A stretch of DNA of 64,000 bases from Legionella yabuuchiae (lineage in GTDB: Bacteria > Pseudomonadota > Gammaproteobacteria > Legionellales > Legionellaceae): assembly GCF_900640115.1 (NCBI RefSeq), contig NZ_CAAAIW010000009.1:30399-94398 (forward strand). Direction: 5' to 3'. The notes under the pieces were generated by a model, which searched no databases, was not told where the DNA came from, and was given only the letters and a program-made list of their open reading frames with translations. Within the stretch, counting starts at the first letter, position 1, and every line of letters starts with the position of its first letter. Shown here in pieces: positions 19,523 through 31,946 of the stretch. The position numbers and the translations under genes were made by a program.

Positions 19523-20407
19523 ATGGTAAAACGGGGTGGTCTTGGGCGAAATTTATCCGTTCTTTTGGGTCAAACCAATCAGGCTACGGTAGATCAACCT
19601 AATGAACAAACGCTTCATTCTCTTCCCTTAAGCCAATTACAACCTGGTAAGTATCAACCCCGTGGCGATATTGAGGAATCTGGTTTGCTTGAACTTGCCG
19701 AGTCAATAAAAAGGCAAGGGTTACTGCAGCCTATTGTGGTGCGTGAAATTGATTCTGGGCGCTTTGAAATCATTGCTGGCGAGCGTCGATGGCGCGCGTG
19801 TAAACTAGCTGGCTTAACCGAAGTTCCAACCTTAATCCGGCAAGTGGATGATGAAACCGCCATGGCCATGGCCTTGGTTGAAAATTTACAGCGCGAAGAT
19901 TTAAATGCGATGGACCAAGCCCGGGCAATGCAGCGTTTAATCGATGAGTTTGATTTAACGCATAAGCAAGTGGCTGAACTATTATCCAAATCCCGTACTG
20001 CGGTTAGTAATTTTTTAAGGTTAATGCAATTAAGCGATGAAGTGAAAATTCTGCTTGAACATGGCGATTTGGATATGGGGCACGCACGCTGCTTACTGAT
20101 GTTAACCCCCGAGCAACAAAGACAAGTGGCAGAACTTGTTGTGGCGAAAAATTTCTCTGTGCGTGAGACGGAGGCGTTGGTGGCGCGCATAAAATCGGGC
20201 GCTTCGTTAAAAGCCGTGGCCGGTAAGCGAACCAATATCCCTTCGCAATTTGAAGCGCAATTGCACGACTTGGCTAGTCAATTGAACACCAAAATTAAAT
20301 TAAAGCCTGGTAAAGCTGGAAAAGGATCATTAGTAATTCATTACGAAGATGAGCAAAGGCTTTCCGAACTGCTACGCACGATAAGTGGGAGTGCAAAACG
20401 CATTTAG
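19523..20407 (+). CDS. parB: chromosome partitioning protein ParB (CTP-dependent parS binder)
   Basis: Binds parS sites near the origin and spreads as a clamp. A 294-residue protein with the ParB/Srx CTPase domain (about 30-125: PGKYQPR, GERRWRACKLAGL), a helix-turn-helix (about 140-165: LTHKQVAELLSKSRTAVSNFLRL), and a C-terminal dimerisation domain. It lies 15 bp after parA. I looked for a palindromic parS consensus inside the operon and did not find one. Confidence in identity is very high. Confidence 0.95.
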   Translation: MVKRGGLGRNLSVLLGQTNQATVDQPNEQTLHSLPLSQLQPGKYQPRGDIEESGLLELAESIKRQGLLQPIVVREIDSGRFEIIAGERRWRACKLAGLTEVPTLIRQVDDETAMAMALVENLQREDLNAMDQARAMQRLIDEFDLTHKQVAELLSKSRTAVSNFLRLMQLSDEVKILLEHGDLDMGHARCLLMLTPEQQRQVAELVVAKNFSVRETEALVARIKSGASLKAVAGKRTNIPSQFEAQLHDLASQLNTKIKLKPGKAGKGSLVIHYEDEQRLSELLRTISGSAKRI

Positions 20408-20422
20408 AGGGTAAGAAAACGG

Positions 20423-20779
20423 ATGTCACAACAAATCGGATTTGCCGCGGAAGAAGAGGCTAAACAGTATCTTCTTTCACAAGGGTTGAAACTCATTGAT
20501 CAGAATTATCGCAGCAAGCTAGGCGAAATTGATTTAATCATGCAAGATAATGCTTATCTGGTTTTTATTGAGGTACGAGCACGGGCATCAAACGCGTTTG
20601 GAGGCGCACTTGCCAGCGTGAATTACCAGAAGCAACAAAAGCTAATTAAAACCGCATTATTTTATTTAATGCAAAAAAAACTGAACAATAAATACCCCGT
20701 TCGATTTGACGTGATCTCTCTTGAAGGCAAACCGTATCAAATCAATTGGATAAAAGATGCCTTTAGGGCAGATTATTAG
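20423..20779 (+). CDS. yraN: YraN family (UPF0102) endonuclease-like protein
   Basis: A 118-residue restriction-endonuclease-like fold protein. Conserved family features are AAEEEAKQYLLSQGL at the N-terminus, GEIDLIM (about residue 33) and FIEVRARAS (about 49), where the Asp and the E-x-Arg/Lys pair form the putative nuclease site. Function is not established in the family. It lies 15 bp after parB and before diaA and dolP, matching the E. coli order yraN-diaA-dolP. Confidence 0.88.
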   Translation: MSQQIGFAAEEEAKQYLLSQGLKLIDQNYRSKLGEIDLIMQDNAYLVFIEVRARASNAFGGALASVNYQKQQKLIKTALFYLMQKKLNNKYPVRFDVISLEGKPYQINWIKDAFRADY

Positions 20780-20875
20780 GGTTAGAGACACGTGGGCGCG
20801 TTATGTTGGAATTATGAGCGCAGATTAAGTATCTAGGGTATTGTTAACATCTAACCCCCCTAAAATGAGGTAAGA

Positions 20876-21472
20876 ATGATACAACTGGAAGATCGCGTTA
20901 AGCATTTATTTGGTGCTAGCATAGAAGCAAAAATAGCTGTTGCGGATACTATGGCCTCTGTAATTGCGAAAGCGGGAATGCGTCTTGCCAATTGTTTATT
21001 AAATGATGGTAAATTGATTCTCTGCGGCAATGGTGGCTCCGCCGCAAACTGCCTGCATTTCTCTGCTGCGATGCTCAATCGCTTTGAGGTTGAACGCCCG
21101 GCGCTGCCTGTGATTGCGTTAACGGACCAAGGCGCGTTGACTTCCGTTGGCAATGATGGTCACTTTGATCAAGTGTTTGCCCGCCAAATTCAGGCGCTTG
21201 GGCATGAAGGAGACGTGCTGGTGGCGATCACTACGTCTGGCAACGCGGATAACATATTACAAGCGGTCAATGCCGCGAATGATCGCGGGATGGATACCAT
21301 CGCTTTAAGCGGCCGTGATGGGGGGGTTTTAGCCAACCATTTAGGACCGGAAGATATTGAGCTTCGCGTAGCAGGCGACACTGCTGCACGAATTCGGGAA
21401 ATGCATTTATTTATTTTACATTGTTTTTGCGATTTAATTGATCAGTGCTTGTTTGGACAAATGGTGGGGTAA
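20876..21472 (+). CDS. diaA: SIS-domain DnaA initiator-associating protein DiaA
   Basis: A 198-residue sugar-isomerase (SIS) domain protein with the phosphosugar-binding glycine loop CGNGGSAANCLHFSAAML (about residues 50-67) and SGNADNILQAV (about 122-132). It is closest to the GmhA/DiaA subgroup. The order yraN-diaA-dolP, identical to E. coli, favours DiaA, which binds DnaA and promotes timely replication initiation, over the heptose enzyme GmhA. The alternative cannot be excluded from sequence alone. It is 6 bp from the next gene. Confidence 0.8.
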   Translation: MIQLEDRVKHLFGASIEAKIAVADTMASVIAKAGMRLANCLLNDGKLILCGNGGSAANCLHFSAAMLNRFEVERPALPVIALTDQGALTSVGNDGHFDQVFARQIQALGHEGDVLVAITTSGNADNILQAVNAANDRGMDTIALSGRDGGVLANHLGPEDIELRVAGDTAARIREMHLFILHCFCDLIDQCLFGQMVG

Positions 21473-21478
21473 TACATT

Positions 21479-22036
21479 ATGAAACAATTAACGATTTTAT
21501 TCTTATCCTCTCTTTTGGCTGGATGCGTCGCCGTGGTGGCCGCCGGAGCTGCCGGAGGCTTAATCGTTTATGACAAACGCAGCGTGGTGATGATTGAAAA
21601 AGATGCAAGAATTTTTCATGTCGTTCATAAGACCATTGTAACCAATCCAAAATTTGATGATTCACACATCGATGTTACCAGTTTTAACCAAGTGGTCTTA
21701 TTAACCGGGCAAACACCTGCAGCTTCCTTGAAAGTTTTCGCTGAAAAAATTGCAAGACAAACGCCAAACGTTGAACGCGTGTACAATGAAATTGCAATTG
21801 GTTACCCCACGCCGCTGTCTCAACGCAGCAAAGACTCTTGGATCACCAGTCAAGTTCGCGCACAAATGCTGGCTAAAAAAGGACTGGAGTCTGGATCCAT
21901 CCGCGTAGTAACCGAAAATTCGGTAGTGTATCTAATGGGGATTGTGACCCACAAACAAGCGAACTTAGCAGTGGACGTTGCAAGACAAGTTAACGGTGTA
22001 ACTAAAGTAGTCAAAGTCTTTCGCTACATAACCTAG
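21479..22036 (+). CDS. dolP: BON-domain outer membrane lipoprotein, DolP-like
   Basis: DolP (YraP) is an outer membrane lipoprotein involved in envelope integrity. The 185-residue product has a lipoprotein signal with lipobox LLAGC (cysteine about residue 16) and two BON domains (about 40-110 and 115-185), each ending in a VVLLTGQ or VVYLMGIV strand. Its place after diaA matches E. coli. Two BON domains and an alanine-rich post-lipobox linker fit the family. A second BON lipoprotein follows directly. Confidence 0.85.
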   Translation: MKQLTILFLSSLLAGCVAVVAAGAAGGLIVYDKRSVVMIEKDARIFHVVHKTIVTNPKFDDSHIDVTSFNQVVLLTGQTPAASLKVFAEKIARQTPNVERVYNEIAIGYPTPLSQRSKDSWITSQVRAQMLAKKGLESGSIRVVTENSVVYLMGIVTHKQANLAVDVARQVNGVTKVVKVFRYIT

Positions 22037-22068
22037 CGAAACGATTGACCATTCATTTCACGGCTAAT

Positions 22069-22656
22069 ATGAATCGAAAAGCGGGGATTGTAATTCTGGT
22101 TCTTCTAGCGTGCGTCGCGTTAACTGGCTGCATCACCAATATTTTGACGGGTGCTACGTTAATTTATGATCGTCATAATCTGTATAAGCAGGCCAGTGAT
22201 TTTCAGCTCGGTGCGAACGTTGGACGAGCGCTCTATAAGGATACGACGTTTAAATGCGACTATTGTGCAATCGATTACGCGGCGTTCAATGGAGATATTT
22301 TGTTAGCCGGCCATGTGCCAAGCCACGCATTAAAGGAAGAGGCGGAGAGACGCGTGAAAAAAATAGTGGGCTATCGTAGATTGTTTGTCCAAATGAGCAT
22401 TCAAAAAGCCCCCAGAGACACGTTTGAAGACAGTTGGATAACTGCTAAAATACGAAGTAGCATCATCGCAGATTCAGAGATTAACCCTAAAAAGTTTAAG
22501 GTGGTCACGTCGGATCAAATTGTATATCTCATGGGCGATGTAATCCCGGAACAAGCCAAAAAGGTTATTTTGATTGCAAGAAAAACATTTGGTGTAAGAA
22601 GGGTAGTTAAATTATTTAAGTATTATCATTTAAGTGACCAGGCCACGCTTGATTGA
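22069..22656 (+). CDS. second BON-domain lipoprotein, DolP paralogue
   Basis: A 195-residue paralogue of the preceding gene. I chose the ATG that gives a compact lipoprotein signal (MNRKAGIVILVLLACVALTGC) with lipobox LTGC; a TTG 24 bp upstream would add eight residues. Two BON-like modules follow, with shared elements: DSWITAKIRSSI, then QIVYLMGDVIPEQA, then FGVRRVVKLFKYY. Compared with DolP it carries extra cysteines after residue 60 (KCDYCAID). It is 32 bp downstream and probably co-transcribed. The pairing looks like an old tandem duplication. Confidence 0.75.
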   Translation: MNRKAGIVILVLLACVALTGCITNILTGATLIYDRHNLYKQASDFQLGANVGRALYKDTTFKCDYCAIDYAAFNGDILLAGHVPSHALKEEAERRVKKIVGYRRLFVQMSIQKAPRDTFEDSWITAKIRSSIIADSEINPKKFKVVTSDQIVYLMGDVIPEQAKKVILIARKTFGVRRVVKLFKYYHLSDQATLD

Positions 22657-23083
22657 CTCTGGTTATAAGCTTACCACTTGTCCAAAAAATAAAAGGCCTG
22701 AGCTATCTCAGGCCATTTGCTGCTGTTCCCAATCAGGAAAGTGGCAAACCTGATGTGGATAATTATACTTTATCAATTGATGAAACTATTATCCAGTTGT
22801 TTATCGGAATTTCTAAAAAAAAAATGAAATAAAAATCATCAAGTTGGAAGAATTGATTGAATGGTTGGTTTGATTGCGGACATATGGATTAAAATATTCC
22901 ACAGCACACAGGTATTTTTAACTTTCTACGTATCTAAACCTAGAAACAGCACCACAAGCTGAGAGCTTCTCCATTATTCCTACGTAATGCGGTCAAAGCC
23001 GCAGTACATAGGAATTTCAAAGAACGCTCAGACGCTTCGGTTCAATTCAATAAGTCAATCAAAACAGTAACGGTCAAACTAGA
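22657..23083. other. 427-bp intergenic region with two hairpins
   Basis: No gene seen. It holds a perfect 8-bp hairpin, GGCCTGAG/CTCAGGCC (22695-22714), preceded by A-rich sequence, so it reads as a terminator for leftward transcription, and possibly attenuates the rightward diaA-BON operon. A second, longer imperfect inverted repeat, ATTCCTACGTA...TACATAGGAAT around a TGCGG/CCGCA core (22976-23015), lies just beyond the leftward gene at 23084. The rest is AT-rich with no supported frame. Confidence 0.5.
22695..22714 (-). terminator. hairpin terminator, leftward
   Basis: Perfect stem GGCCTGAG / CTCAGGCC with a 4-nt loop. On the minus strand it is followed by TTTTATTTTTT. It would end leftward transcription from the gene at 23084-23326. 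Confidence 0.6.
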
Positions 23084-23326
23084 TTAGTGAATATGCCCTT
23101 TACTCAAGCGCTTTCTCACCTTTTTAAGTTTATACGCGCGTTGCTGGCCAGTGGATTCATTAATATTCGTGGTCTCTTCGTTTAAGTTTCTTTGAGCTGG
23201 GTGTGATCGGAAGTGTTTTCGGTAAGGGTTGTGTGATTTATCATGTTTATGTTCTAATCCATCTCCGTAACGATTAGCCATTTTCTCCCGCATATGAGCC
23301 GCGGTGCGCTGTTGCTTTTCAGACAT
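23084..23326 (-). CDS. small basic hydrophilic protein, 80 aa
   Basis: I place the start at the ATG at 23326 because it is preceded by a strong AAGGAAGAGG ribosome binding site; the same frame continues far upstream but overlaps atpI and is not needed. The product (MSEKQQRTAAHMREKMANRYG...) is 80 residues, rich in Lys, Arg and His (HKHDKSHNPYRKHF, KLKKVRKRL), with no membrane segment. It could bind nucleic acid, which is inference. I do not recognise a family. It is divergent from the atp operon, with a shared promoter region at 23327-23586. Confidence 0.6.
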   Translation of the reverse strand: MSEKQQRTAAHMREKMANRYGDGLEHKHDKSHNPYRKHFRSHPAQRNLNEETTNINESTGQQRAYKLKKVRKRLSKGHIH

Positions 23327-23586
23327 AATGCCTCTTCCTTCGAATTGAGTCCAGGCTGGCAGAATAAGCGATTCGCGATGAACGAAGCTGTGTAAACTTC
23401 TGCCCCCACGATGTAACCCATCGTTAATAAAATTATAGGATATGCAAAGCAAGGTGCACAAATATAAAACAGCAAAAATTCGTAAGAAGGAAATAATACT
23501 CATAGTATGTAGTAAAATTTTTGAGATGTATTGCCATCGTTGGCGTTGATTATCCATTTTGTTTACTTTATAATCCGCGCCAAAAG

Positions 23587-24823
<1,237 letters not shown>

Positions 24824-24850
24824 TCGGTGTTTTAGTGTTTAATTTTTTAA

Positions 24851-25150
<300 letters not shown>

Positions 25151-25199
25151 GAACACGTTCTATAGGTAATACTGTCCCAATGCTACAGGAGAAAAGACC

Positions 25200-25670
25200 T
25201 TGGATATCAATCTAACGCTGGTCATACAAATGCTGGTCTTTGCTACATTTGTTTGGTTTACCATGAAATTTGTCTGGCCTCCGCTGTCTAAAGCGCTAGA
25301 AGAGCGCCAAGATAAGATAGCCGATGGTTTGGCGGCTGCTGAGCGCGGCCGTAGAGAACTTGAGCTAGCGCAGCATCGTGTTAAAGATGAAATGAAACAA
25401 GCGAAAGCTCAGGCTGCTGAAATCATCGAAAAGGCCAATCGTCGCGCTAATCAAATCGTCGAAGAAGCCAAAGACGATGCACGACAAGAAGCACAAAAGC
25501 TTGCAGCGATGGCTAAAGATCAGATTGCTCAAGAAGTCAATCGCGCTCGTGATGATTTACGTAAGCAAGTCGCTTCATTAGCAATTGCTGGTGCTGAAAA
25601 AATTCTGAAGCAGGAAATCAATGAAAGCACAAATCGTGCACTGCTGGATAATTTGATCGAAGAGATTTGA
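25200..25670 (+). CDS. atpF: F1Fo ATP synthase subunit b (TTG start)
   Basis: Peripheral stalk subunit: one N-terminal membrane helix ([20 protein letters not shown]) followed by a long charged coiled coil (about 30-150). At 156 residues it has the size of the E. coli protein. The start codon is TTG, supported by AGGAGAAAAG seven bases upstream and by the canonical N-terminus; no better ATG exists. The rare start may lower synthesis relative to subunit c. Confidence 0.96.
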   Translation: MDINLTLVIQMLVFATFVWFTMKFVWPPLSKALEERQDKIADGLAAAERGRRELELAQHRVKDEMKQAKAQAAEIIEKANRRANQIVEEAKDDARQEAQKLAAMAKDQIAQEVNRARDDLRKQVASLAIAGAEKILKQEINESTNRALLDNLIEEI

Positions 25671-25671
25671 T

Positions 25672-26220
25672 ATGGCTGAAACAACTACTACTGCCAGACC
25701 TTATGCCAAAGCAATGTTTGAGCATGCCCTAGAAAGCAGAGCGTTAGCGGTATGGTCTGGGATATTGCAAACGCTGGCACGAGCTGTCTTAGACCATGCT
25801 GCAAGGGATTTTATAAGCAATCCTGCGAGCACGATTGAGCAGCAAACTAAGTTGCTTATGGCGGTCGTTCAAGACGCACCATTTAAAGAGCAGCAAAAAG
25901 CGATTCTTAACTTAATTGCTTTATTAGCTGAAAATAAGCGTCTTTTATTGTTGCCCGATATTTACGCGCAATATGAGGCTTTACGGGCTGAGCAGGAAAA
26001 AACGTTGGTCGTAAAGGTTCGCTCGTTTGCGAAATTAACCGAAGCGCAACAACAGCAACTAATCAAATCTCTTAGTCAGCGCCTGCAACGACAAATCACC
26101 CTTGATGTGACTATTGATGAGTCATTGCTGGGTGGTGCTGTAATACATGCAGGTGATTTGGTCATTGATGGCTCGGTGAGAGGGAAGCTGAATAAACTTC
26201 GCACCAGTTTGGCCGCATAA
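25672..26220 (+). CDS. atpH: F1Fo ATP synthase subunit delta
   Basis: Connects F1 to the peripheral stalk. The 182-residue protein begins [16 protein letters not shown], the conserved N-terminal helix that binds subunit alpha, and ends with the family signature [22 protein letters not shown]. It follows atpF with one base between stop and start. Confidence 0.96.
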   Translation: MAETTTTARPYAKAMFEHALESRALAVWSGILQTLARAVLDHAARDFISNPASTIEQQTKLLMAVVQDAPFKEQQKAILNLIALLAENKRLLLLPDIYAQYEALRAEQEKTLVVKVRSFAKLTEAQQQQLIKSLSQRLQRQITLDVTIDESLLGGAVIHAGDLVIDGSVRGKLNKLRTSLAA

Positions 26221-26239
26221 TTATTTGAGGATATATTCC

Positions 26240-27793
26240 ATGTCAGAACAAATTGCGTTAAATCCATCAGAAATCAGTGAGTTAATCCGAAGTAAGATTG
26301 AACAATTCAGTGTGATTTCTGAAGCCCGTAACGAAGGCACAATCGTAAGTTTAAAAGACGGTATTGTTCGTCTTCACGGCTTGGCTGACGTTATGCAAGG
26401 GGAAATGATTGAATTTCCAGGCGGTATTTATGGTTTGGCTCTTAACTTAGAGCGTGATTCCGTTGGTGCGGTCGTTTTAGGAGATGCAAGTTCTCTATCT
26501 GAAGGTCAGAAAGGCAAGTGTACCGGTCGTATTCTTGAGGTTCCCGTTGGGCGTAACCTCCTAGGCCGTGTGGTGGACGCATTAGGAAATCCTATTGATG
26601 GTAAAGGACCTATCGAAGCCGATAAGTTGTCACCAATTGAAAAAGTAGCTCCCGGAGTCATTGCTCGTAAATCAGTAGACCAACCCGTGCAAACTGGGTT
26701 GAAAGCTGTGGACGCTATGATTCCTATCGGCCGTGGTCAGCGTGAGCTTATCATTGGCGACCGTCAAACGGGTAAAAGCGCGATTGCTATTGATGCTATT
26801 ATTAATCAAAAAGGCACTGGCGTTAAATGTATTTACGTTGCTATCGGCCAGAAAGCATCCTCAATTTCTTCTATCGTTCGAAAACTGGAAGAGCACGGCG
26901 CGATGGAGCACACCATTGTTGTGGTTGCCGGTGCTTCTGATTCCGCTGCGTTGCAGTTTATTGCACCTTACTCTGGCTGTTCCATGGGCGAATATTTCAT
27001 GGAGCGCGGTGAGGATGCGTTGATTGTTTATGATGATTTGACGAAGCAAGCTTGGGCTTATCGCCAGATTTCGTTGCTGTTGCGTCGTCCCCCAGGCCGT
27101 GAAGCCTACCCAGGGGATATTTTCTACCTGCATTCGCGCTTACTGGAACGCGCAGCGCGCATCAATGCTCAAGAAGTTGAGCGCTTAACCAATGGTGAAG
27201 TGAAAGGCAAGACAGGTTCGTTAACGGCGTTGCCTATTATTGAAACCCAAGCCGGTGACGTATCTGCATTCGTTCCAACCAACGTTATTTCAATCACCGA
27301 TGGTCAGATTTTCTTGGATGTTGATTTATTTAACTCAGGCATTCGACCAGCAATTAACTCGGGATTATCCGTGTCGCGTGTGGGTGGGGCAGCACAAACT
27401 AAGATCATGAAAAAGCTTGGGGGCGGTACTCGTCTTGCCTTAGCTCAGTTTCGCGAATTAGAAGCGTTCTCACAATTTGCTTCTGATTTAGATGAAGCAA
27501 CCCGTAAGCAGCTTGAGCGTGGGCAACGAATCACAGAGCTTATGAAGCAAAAGCAATACGCGCCGCTTTCTGTTGCAGAAATGGCATTATCATTGTTCAT
27601 CGTTGAGAAAGGTTATTTAGATGATGTTCCAGTTTCAGAAGTTAGCAGTTTCGAATCTGCGTTTCGCGACTTCATGCATAGCTCCTACGAATCATTGTTA
27701 ATTAAAATCAATGAGACTGGCGCTTATGATGATGAAGTTGAAGCTGAGCTTCGTAAAGCGGTTGAAGAGTTTAAACGAACCGGTAGCTGGTAA
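26240..27793 (+). CDS. atpA: F1Fo ATP synthase subunit alpha
   Basis: Non-catalytic nucleotide-binding subunit of F1. The ATG at 26240 ([16 protein letters not shown]) gives 517 residues; a TTG 15 bp earlier is rejected. The P-loop [13 protein letters not shown] is near residues 170-182, and the ATPase alpha/beta signature region [14 protein letters not shown] is intact. The catalytic arginine lies in this signature (SVSRVGG). Confidence 0.97.
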   Translation: MSEQIALNPSEISELIRSKIEQFSVISEARNEGTIVSLKDGIVRLHGLADVMQGEMIEFPGGIYGLALNLERDSVGAVVLGDASSLSEGQKGKCTGRILEVPVGRNLLGRVVDALGNPIDGKGPIEADKLSPIEKVAPGVIARKSVDQPVQTGLKAVDAMIPIGRGQRELIIGDRQTGKSAIAIDAIINQKGTGVKCIYVAIGQKASSISSIVRKLEEHGAMEHTIVVVAGASDSAALQFIAPYSGCSMGEYFMERGEDALIVYDDLTKQAWAYRQISLLLRRPPGREAYPGDIFYLHSRLLERAARINAQEVERLTNGEVKGKTGSLTALPIIETQAGDVSAFVPTNVISITDGQIFLDVDLFNSGIRPAINSGLSVSRVGGAAQTKIMKKLGGGTRLALAQFRELEAFSQFASDLDEATRKQLERGQRITELMKQKQYAPLSVAEMALSLFIVEKGYLDDVPVSEVSSFESAFRDFMHSSYESLLIKINETGAYDDEVEAELRKAVEEFKRTGSW

Positions 27794-27878
27794 GTCTTGA
27801 TGAAGGCCATCTTATTGGGTGGCTTAACTAGTACATGCGTGGAACACCATGCATGTTGTAATAAAGGTGAAGCAAGTT

Positions 27879-28745
27879 ATGGCTGGAGCTAAAGAGATCC
27901 GCTCAAAAATTGCGAGTATTAAAAACACGCAAAAAATTACGCGCGCCATGGAAATGGTTGCCGCGAGCAAGATGCGTAAAACGCAGGATAGAATGCGCGC
28001 ATCAAAGCCTTACGCTAGCAAGATCTATGACGTAGTTAAACACATCGCACGTGCGAATTCTGAATATCGTCACCCTTTTATGGGAGAGCGCGAGGTTAAA
28101 CGTATCGGCGTGATCGTAGTTACTTCCGATCGCGGACTTTGTGGCGGCTTAAACTCGAACCTTTTGCGCGATACGATTATAGCGATGCGAGGTTGGCAAT
28201 CCGAAGGCAAAGCGATTGATTTATGTGTGATTGGCCGTAAAGGCCAAGCGTTTTTCAAGCGCGTAGGTGGCAATGTATTAGCGTCGGTTGATCATCTTGG
28301 TGATACTCCAGGAATTAAAGATCTTATTGGCGCTGTCAAAGTGATGCTGGATGCATTTTACGCGGGCACGATTGATGCCCTACATATTGCGTATAATGAG
28401 TTTGTGAACACCATGACGCAAAAGCCCGTGATGAAGCAACTGTTGCCGTTGCCTGTATCCGAAGAAGATACACAATCATTGGGTCATTTTTGGGATTATA
28501 TCTACGAACCGGATGCTAAAGAGTTACTGGAAGAACTATTGGAGCGTTATATTGAGTTGCAAGTTTATCAAGCGGTCGTCGAAAACATTGCCTGTGAGCA
28601 GGCTGCGAAAATGATAGCCATGAAGAGTGCAACCGATAATGCTGGAGAATTGATTAAAGAATTTCAATTGGCTTACAACAAAGCCCGACAAGCCGCTATT
28701 ACGCAAGAGTTAGCGGAAATTGTCGGTGGTGCAGCCGCTTTATAA
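27879..28745 (+). CDS. atpG: F1Fo ATP synthase subunit gamma
   Basis: Central rotor shaft. The start [21 protein letters not shown] is the conserved N-terminal helix and is preceded by AAGGTGA; an upstream extension of ten codons is rejected. Length 288 matches the family. The C-terminal helix ([22 protein letters not shown] signature, here [12 protein letters not shown]) that enters the alpha-beta hexamer is present. Confidence 0.96.
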   Translation: MAGAKEIRSKIASIKNTQKITRAMEMVAASKMRKTQDRMRASKPYASKIYDVVKHIARANSEYRHPFMGEREVKRIGVIVVTSDRGLCGGLNSNLLRDTIIAMRGWQSEGKAIDLCVIGRKGQAFFKRVGGNVLASVDHLGDTPGIKDLIGAVKVMLDAFYAGTIDALHIAYNEFVNTMTQKPVMKQLLPLPVSEEDTQSLGHFWDYIYEPDAKELLEELLERYIELQVYQAVVENIACEQAAKMIAMKSATDNAGELIKEFQLAYNKARQAAITQELAEIVGGAAAL

Positions 28746-28753
28746 GAGGGTAA

Positions 28754-30133
<1,380 letters not shown>

Positions 30134-30144
30134 GAGAGTCTGAC

Positions 30145-30567
30145 ATGGCCATAACAACGCACTTGGATATTGTCAGTGCGGAAGAGGAAATTTTCTCCGG
30201 CGTGGTCGAAATGATAGTCGCCACTGGAGAAATGGGTGAGCTGGGTATCGTACCTGGCCACGCTCCTTTGCTGACCTTACTCAAACCAGGCGAAATCCGT
30301 CTAACGCATCCTGGCGGCCAAGAAGAAGTCTATTACGTCTCAGGCGGCATGTTGGAAGTTCAGCCTCACTGTGTAACGGTGTTGGCGGATGCGGTACAAC
30401 GGGCCGAAAGTCTGGACGAAGAAGCCGCTCTCGCGGCCAAAGCACGTGCTGAAGAAGCCATCGCCAGTAAAGAATCGGATATTGACTACTCCGTAGCGGC
30501 TGCTGAATTGGCTCGCGCAGTGGCTCAGATTCGAGCTATCCAAAAAATTCGTAAAAAAATTAAATAG
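30145..30567 (+). CDS. atpC: F1Fo ATP synthase subunit epsilon
   Basis: Small regulatory rotor subunit. The ATG at 30145 ([19 protein letters not shown]), preceded by GAGAG, gives 140 residues: an N-terminal beta-sandwich ([18 protein letters not shown] is the signature) and a C-terminal helical hairpin rich in Ala, Glu and Arg. An in-frame ATG five codons earlier overlaps the end of atpD. It closes the atp operon. Confidence 0.96.
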   Translation: MAITTHLDIVSAEEEIFSGVVEMIVATGEMGELGIVPGHAPLLTLLKPGEIRLTHPGGQEEVYYVSGGMLEVQPHCVTVLADAVQRAESLDEEAALAAKARAEEAIASKESDIDYSVAAAELARAVAQIRAIQKIRKKIK

Positions 30568-30612
30568 TCTTTCTTGAACTGAGCATGTCCTTAGAATTGC
30601 TTCACCACCTAT

Positions 30613-30635
30613 CTGCTGTGCTCAAAGCACAGCAG
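30613..30635 (+). terminator. hairpin after the atp operon
   Basis: Perfect 10-bp stem CTGCTGTGCT / AGCACAGCAG with a 3-nt loop, 45 bp after atpC. No long T-run follows, so it may work as a terminator only with help, or protect the 3' end of the transcript. A related CTGCTGTG sequence recurs 18 bp further on. Confidence 0.55.
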
Positions 30636-30715
30636 TAATTAATTATGATGGCTGCTGTGACCTAATCTAATCGGACCACAGCTAGTAAGAGAGGTGGCTA
30701 AGAAGTGCTGACCAG

Positions 30716-31276
30716 CTACTCTTTACTTTTTTTCTTCTTCGAAGGTTGTTCAGCTTCTACTTCTTCTTTATGGGTTTCAGGTAGCGTCTCGCCATAAATC
30801 TCTTTTTTTAATGAATTCATTTTTCCTGCTTTAAAAAACAGTTCGGCGGTAATAAACATTGGTGCCGCTAAAGAATCTTTGGGATTATTCCATAGGGCCG
30901 GCTTGCTTCCTTCAATAAGATGACCTGCCAATTGAAATGCACAACCTAAAAGAAAAATAATGATAAACGACCAAACTGAAAACGCTGTAGGCCCAGCATA
31001 ATTGATTAAATCCGATAGCCAAAGCAATAAAATCATAATGGGCGTTAAAACAAGCGCTAATTTCCAATTTAAGAAAAAGTAATAAATTAGAAGCGCGACC
31101 ACTAAGATATCGGAGAATTTGATATCAAATAAATTAGGCACTACTAAATGTAGAAAACCAAATAAAATAAGCAATGAAAAAAAGATTAAGGGTATGCCGA
31201 TCAGATGCGTGTACCAGGTAAGTCGACTATTATGATAGGCGGTATACCGCTTCGCTTGTTCAGTAAATGATGTCAT
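30716..31276 (-). CDS. DUF962/Mpo1-like membrane protein
   Basis: The start MTSFTEQAKRYTAYHNSRLTWYTHLIGIP is the family signature: a YxxYHxxxxN-like element and a THxIGIP element that begin the fungal Mpo1/YGL010w and bacterial DUF962 proteins, some of which act as Fe(II) 2-hydroxy-fatty-acid dioxygenases. Four hydrophobic segments follow, with a late histidine in QLAGHLIEG (about residue 115), also a conserved position. The tail is highly charged (EEVEAEQPSKKKKSKE). I chose the ATG with AGGA upstream, two codons inside a TTG-started frame. Biochemical role here is inferred. Confidence 0.75.
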   Translation of the reverse strand: MTSFTEQAKRYTAYHNSRLTWYTHLIGIPLIFFSLLILFGFLHLVVPNLFDIKFSDILVVALLIYYFFLNWKLALVLTPIMILLLWLSDLINYAGPTAFSVWSFIIIFLLGCAFQLAGHLIEGSKPALWNNPKDSLAAPMFITAELFFKAGKMNSLKKEIYGETLPETHKEEVEAEQPSKKKKSKE

Positions 31277-31438
31277 GATCAACGTCCTGTTTTGTTGTTA
31301 TTGGAATCTGCCTGTTACGAACAACAAAAGAGTGCAGGCACATATTATCAACATAGCACATTAATAAACCGATGACCAAGATTCAAAATTGGAGAATCAG
31401 ACTCCCGCAGTCATTGCTGCGAGGATTCGAATATCCGA

Positions 31439-31462
31439 AATACCGCGGCGTGACCACGGTAT
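31439..31462. repeat. GC-rich palindrome, extragenic
   Basis: Near-perfect inverted repeat ATACCGCGG / CCACGGTAT with a short spacer in otherwise AT-rich DNA. It lies just past the stop of the leftward gene at 31472 and could help terminate it. It resembles GC-rich palindromic repeats that are dispersed in relatives (from general knowledge), but only one copy is visible in this window. Confidence 0.4.
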
Positions 31463-31471
31463 CTGCGGTGC

Positions 31472-31900
31472 TTAACCTCGTTTTTTAAAAAAAGACTTTA
31501 GTTTTAAAGGCGATGTTGCATCATCAGCTACAACCGCGACCGCCATGTATTGGTTATCAATTTTATTATACATGCATCCCCATTCGTCGCCGTCAAGCTT
31601 ACTGGGAAGAGGGTTGCCAGTGAGTTTAGACAATAAAGCGGCACCTTTCACAAGCGCGTCATCTTCATTATCAGCGTCAATTAGCCCGATTCCAAACACC
31701 CAGTTATGGTCGGTATTATATCGACTTTGGTTAATAGCAAAATAAAAATCCGCAAATAATTGATACCCCATAACTACCCCCCCTGCTTTAATGTCTTCCA
31801 CTTTGGGACAGACAAGAGGATTCTTAAATGGAATAGCGTGTGCAGATACAGAGATGGCTAGGCAGCCAATAAACGTAGTTAAAGCAGTCTTTAACTTCAT
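31472..31900 (-). CDS. small secreted protein, possibly DUF4949/Hbp-like
   Basis: A 142-residue protein with a clear Sec signal (MKLKTALTTFIGCLAISVSAHA, cut after AHA) and strong AAGGAG upstream. The mature part has two cysteines (LVCPK and WGCMY), a central WVFGIGLIDADNEDDALVKGAALLSKL region and a basic C-terminus. The overall pattern recalls small secreted Legionella proteins of the DUF4949 group, one of which was described as a hemin-binding protein; I cannot verify the match. It lies 47 bp downstream of pagP on the same strand. Confidence 0.6.
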   Translation of the reverse strand: MKLKTALTTFIGCLAISVSAHAIPFKNPLVCPKVEDIKAGGVVMGYQLFADFYFAINQSRYNTDHNWVFGIGLIDADNEDDALVKGAALLSKLTGNPLPSKLDGDEWGCMYNKIDNQYMAVAVVADDATSPLKLKSFFKKRG

Positions 31901-31946
31901 AGTGACTCACTCCTTTTGGTCAAAAATCTGTTATTGGATTTTGTGG

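Noticed and set aside
18700..20420. parS site within parAB
   Set aside because: I looked for a palindromic TGTTTCACGTGAAACA-like sequence and found no convincing match; it may lie outside the window.
31400..31440. TTCGAA-containing stretch resembling a tRNA T-arm
   Set aside because: GGATTCGAATATCC lacks the rest of a cloverleaf; no acceptor, D or anticodon arms pair around it.
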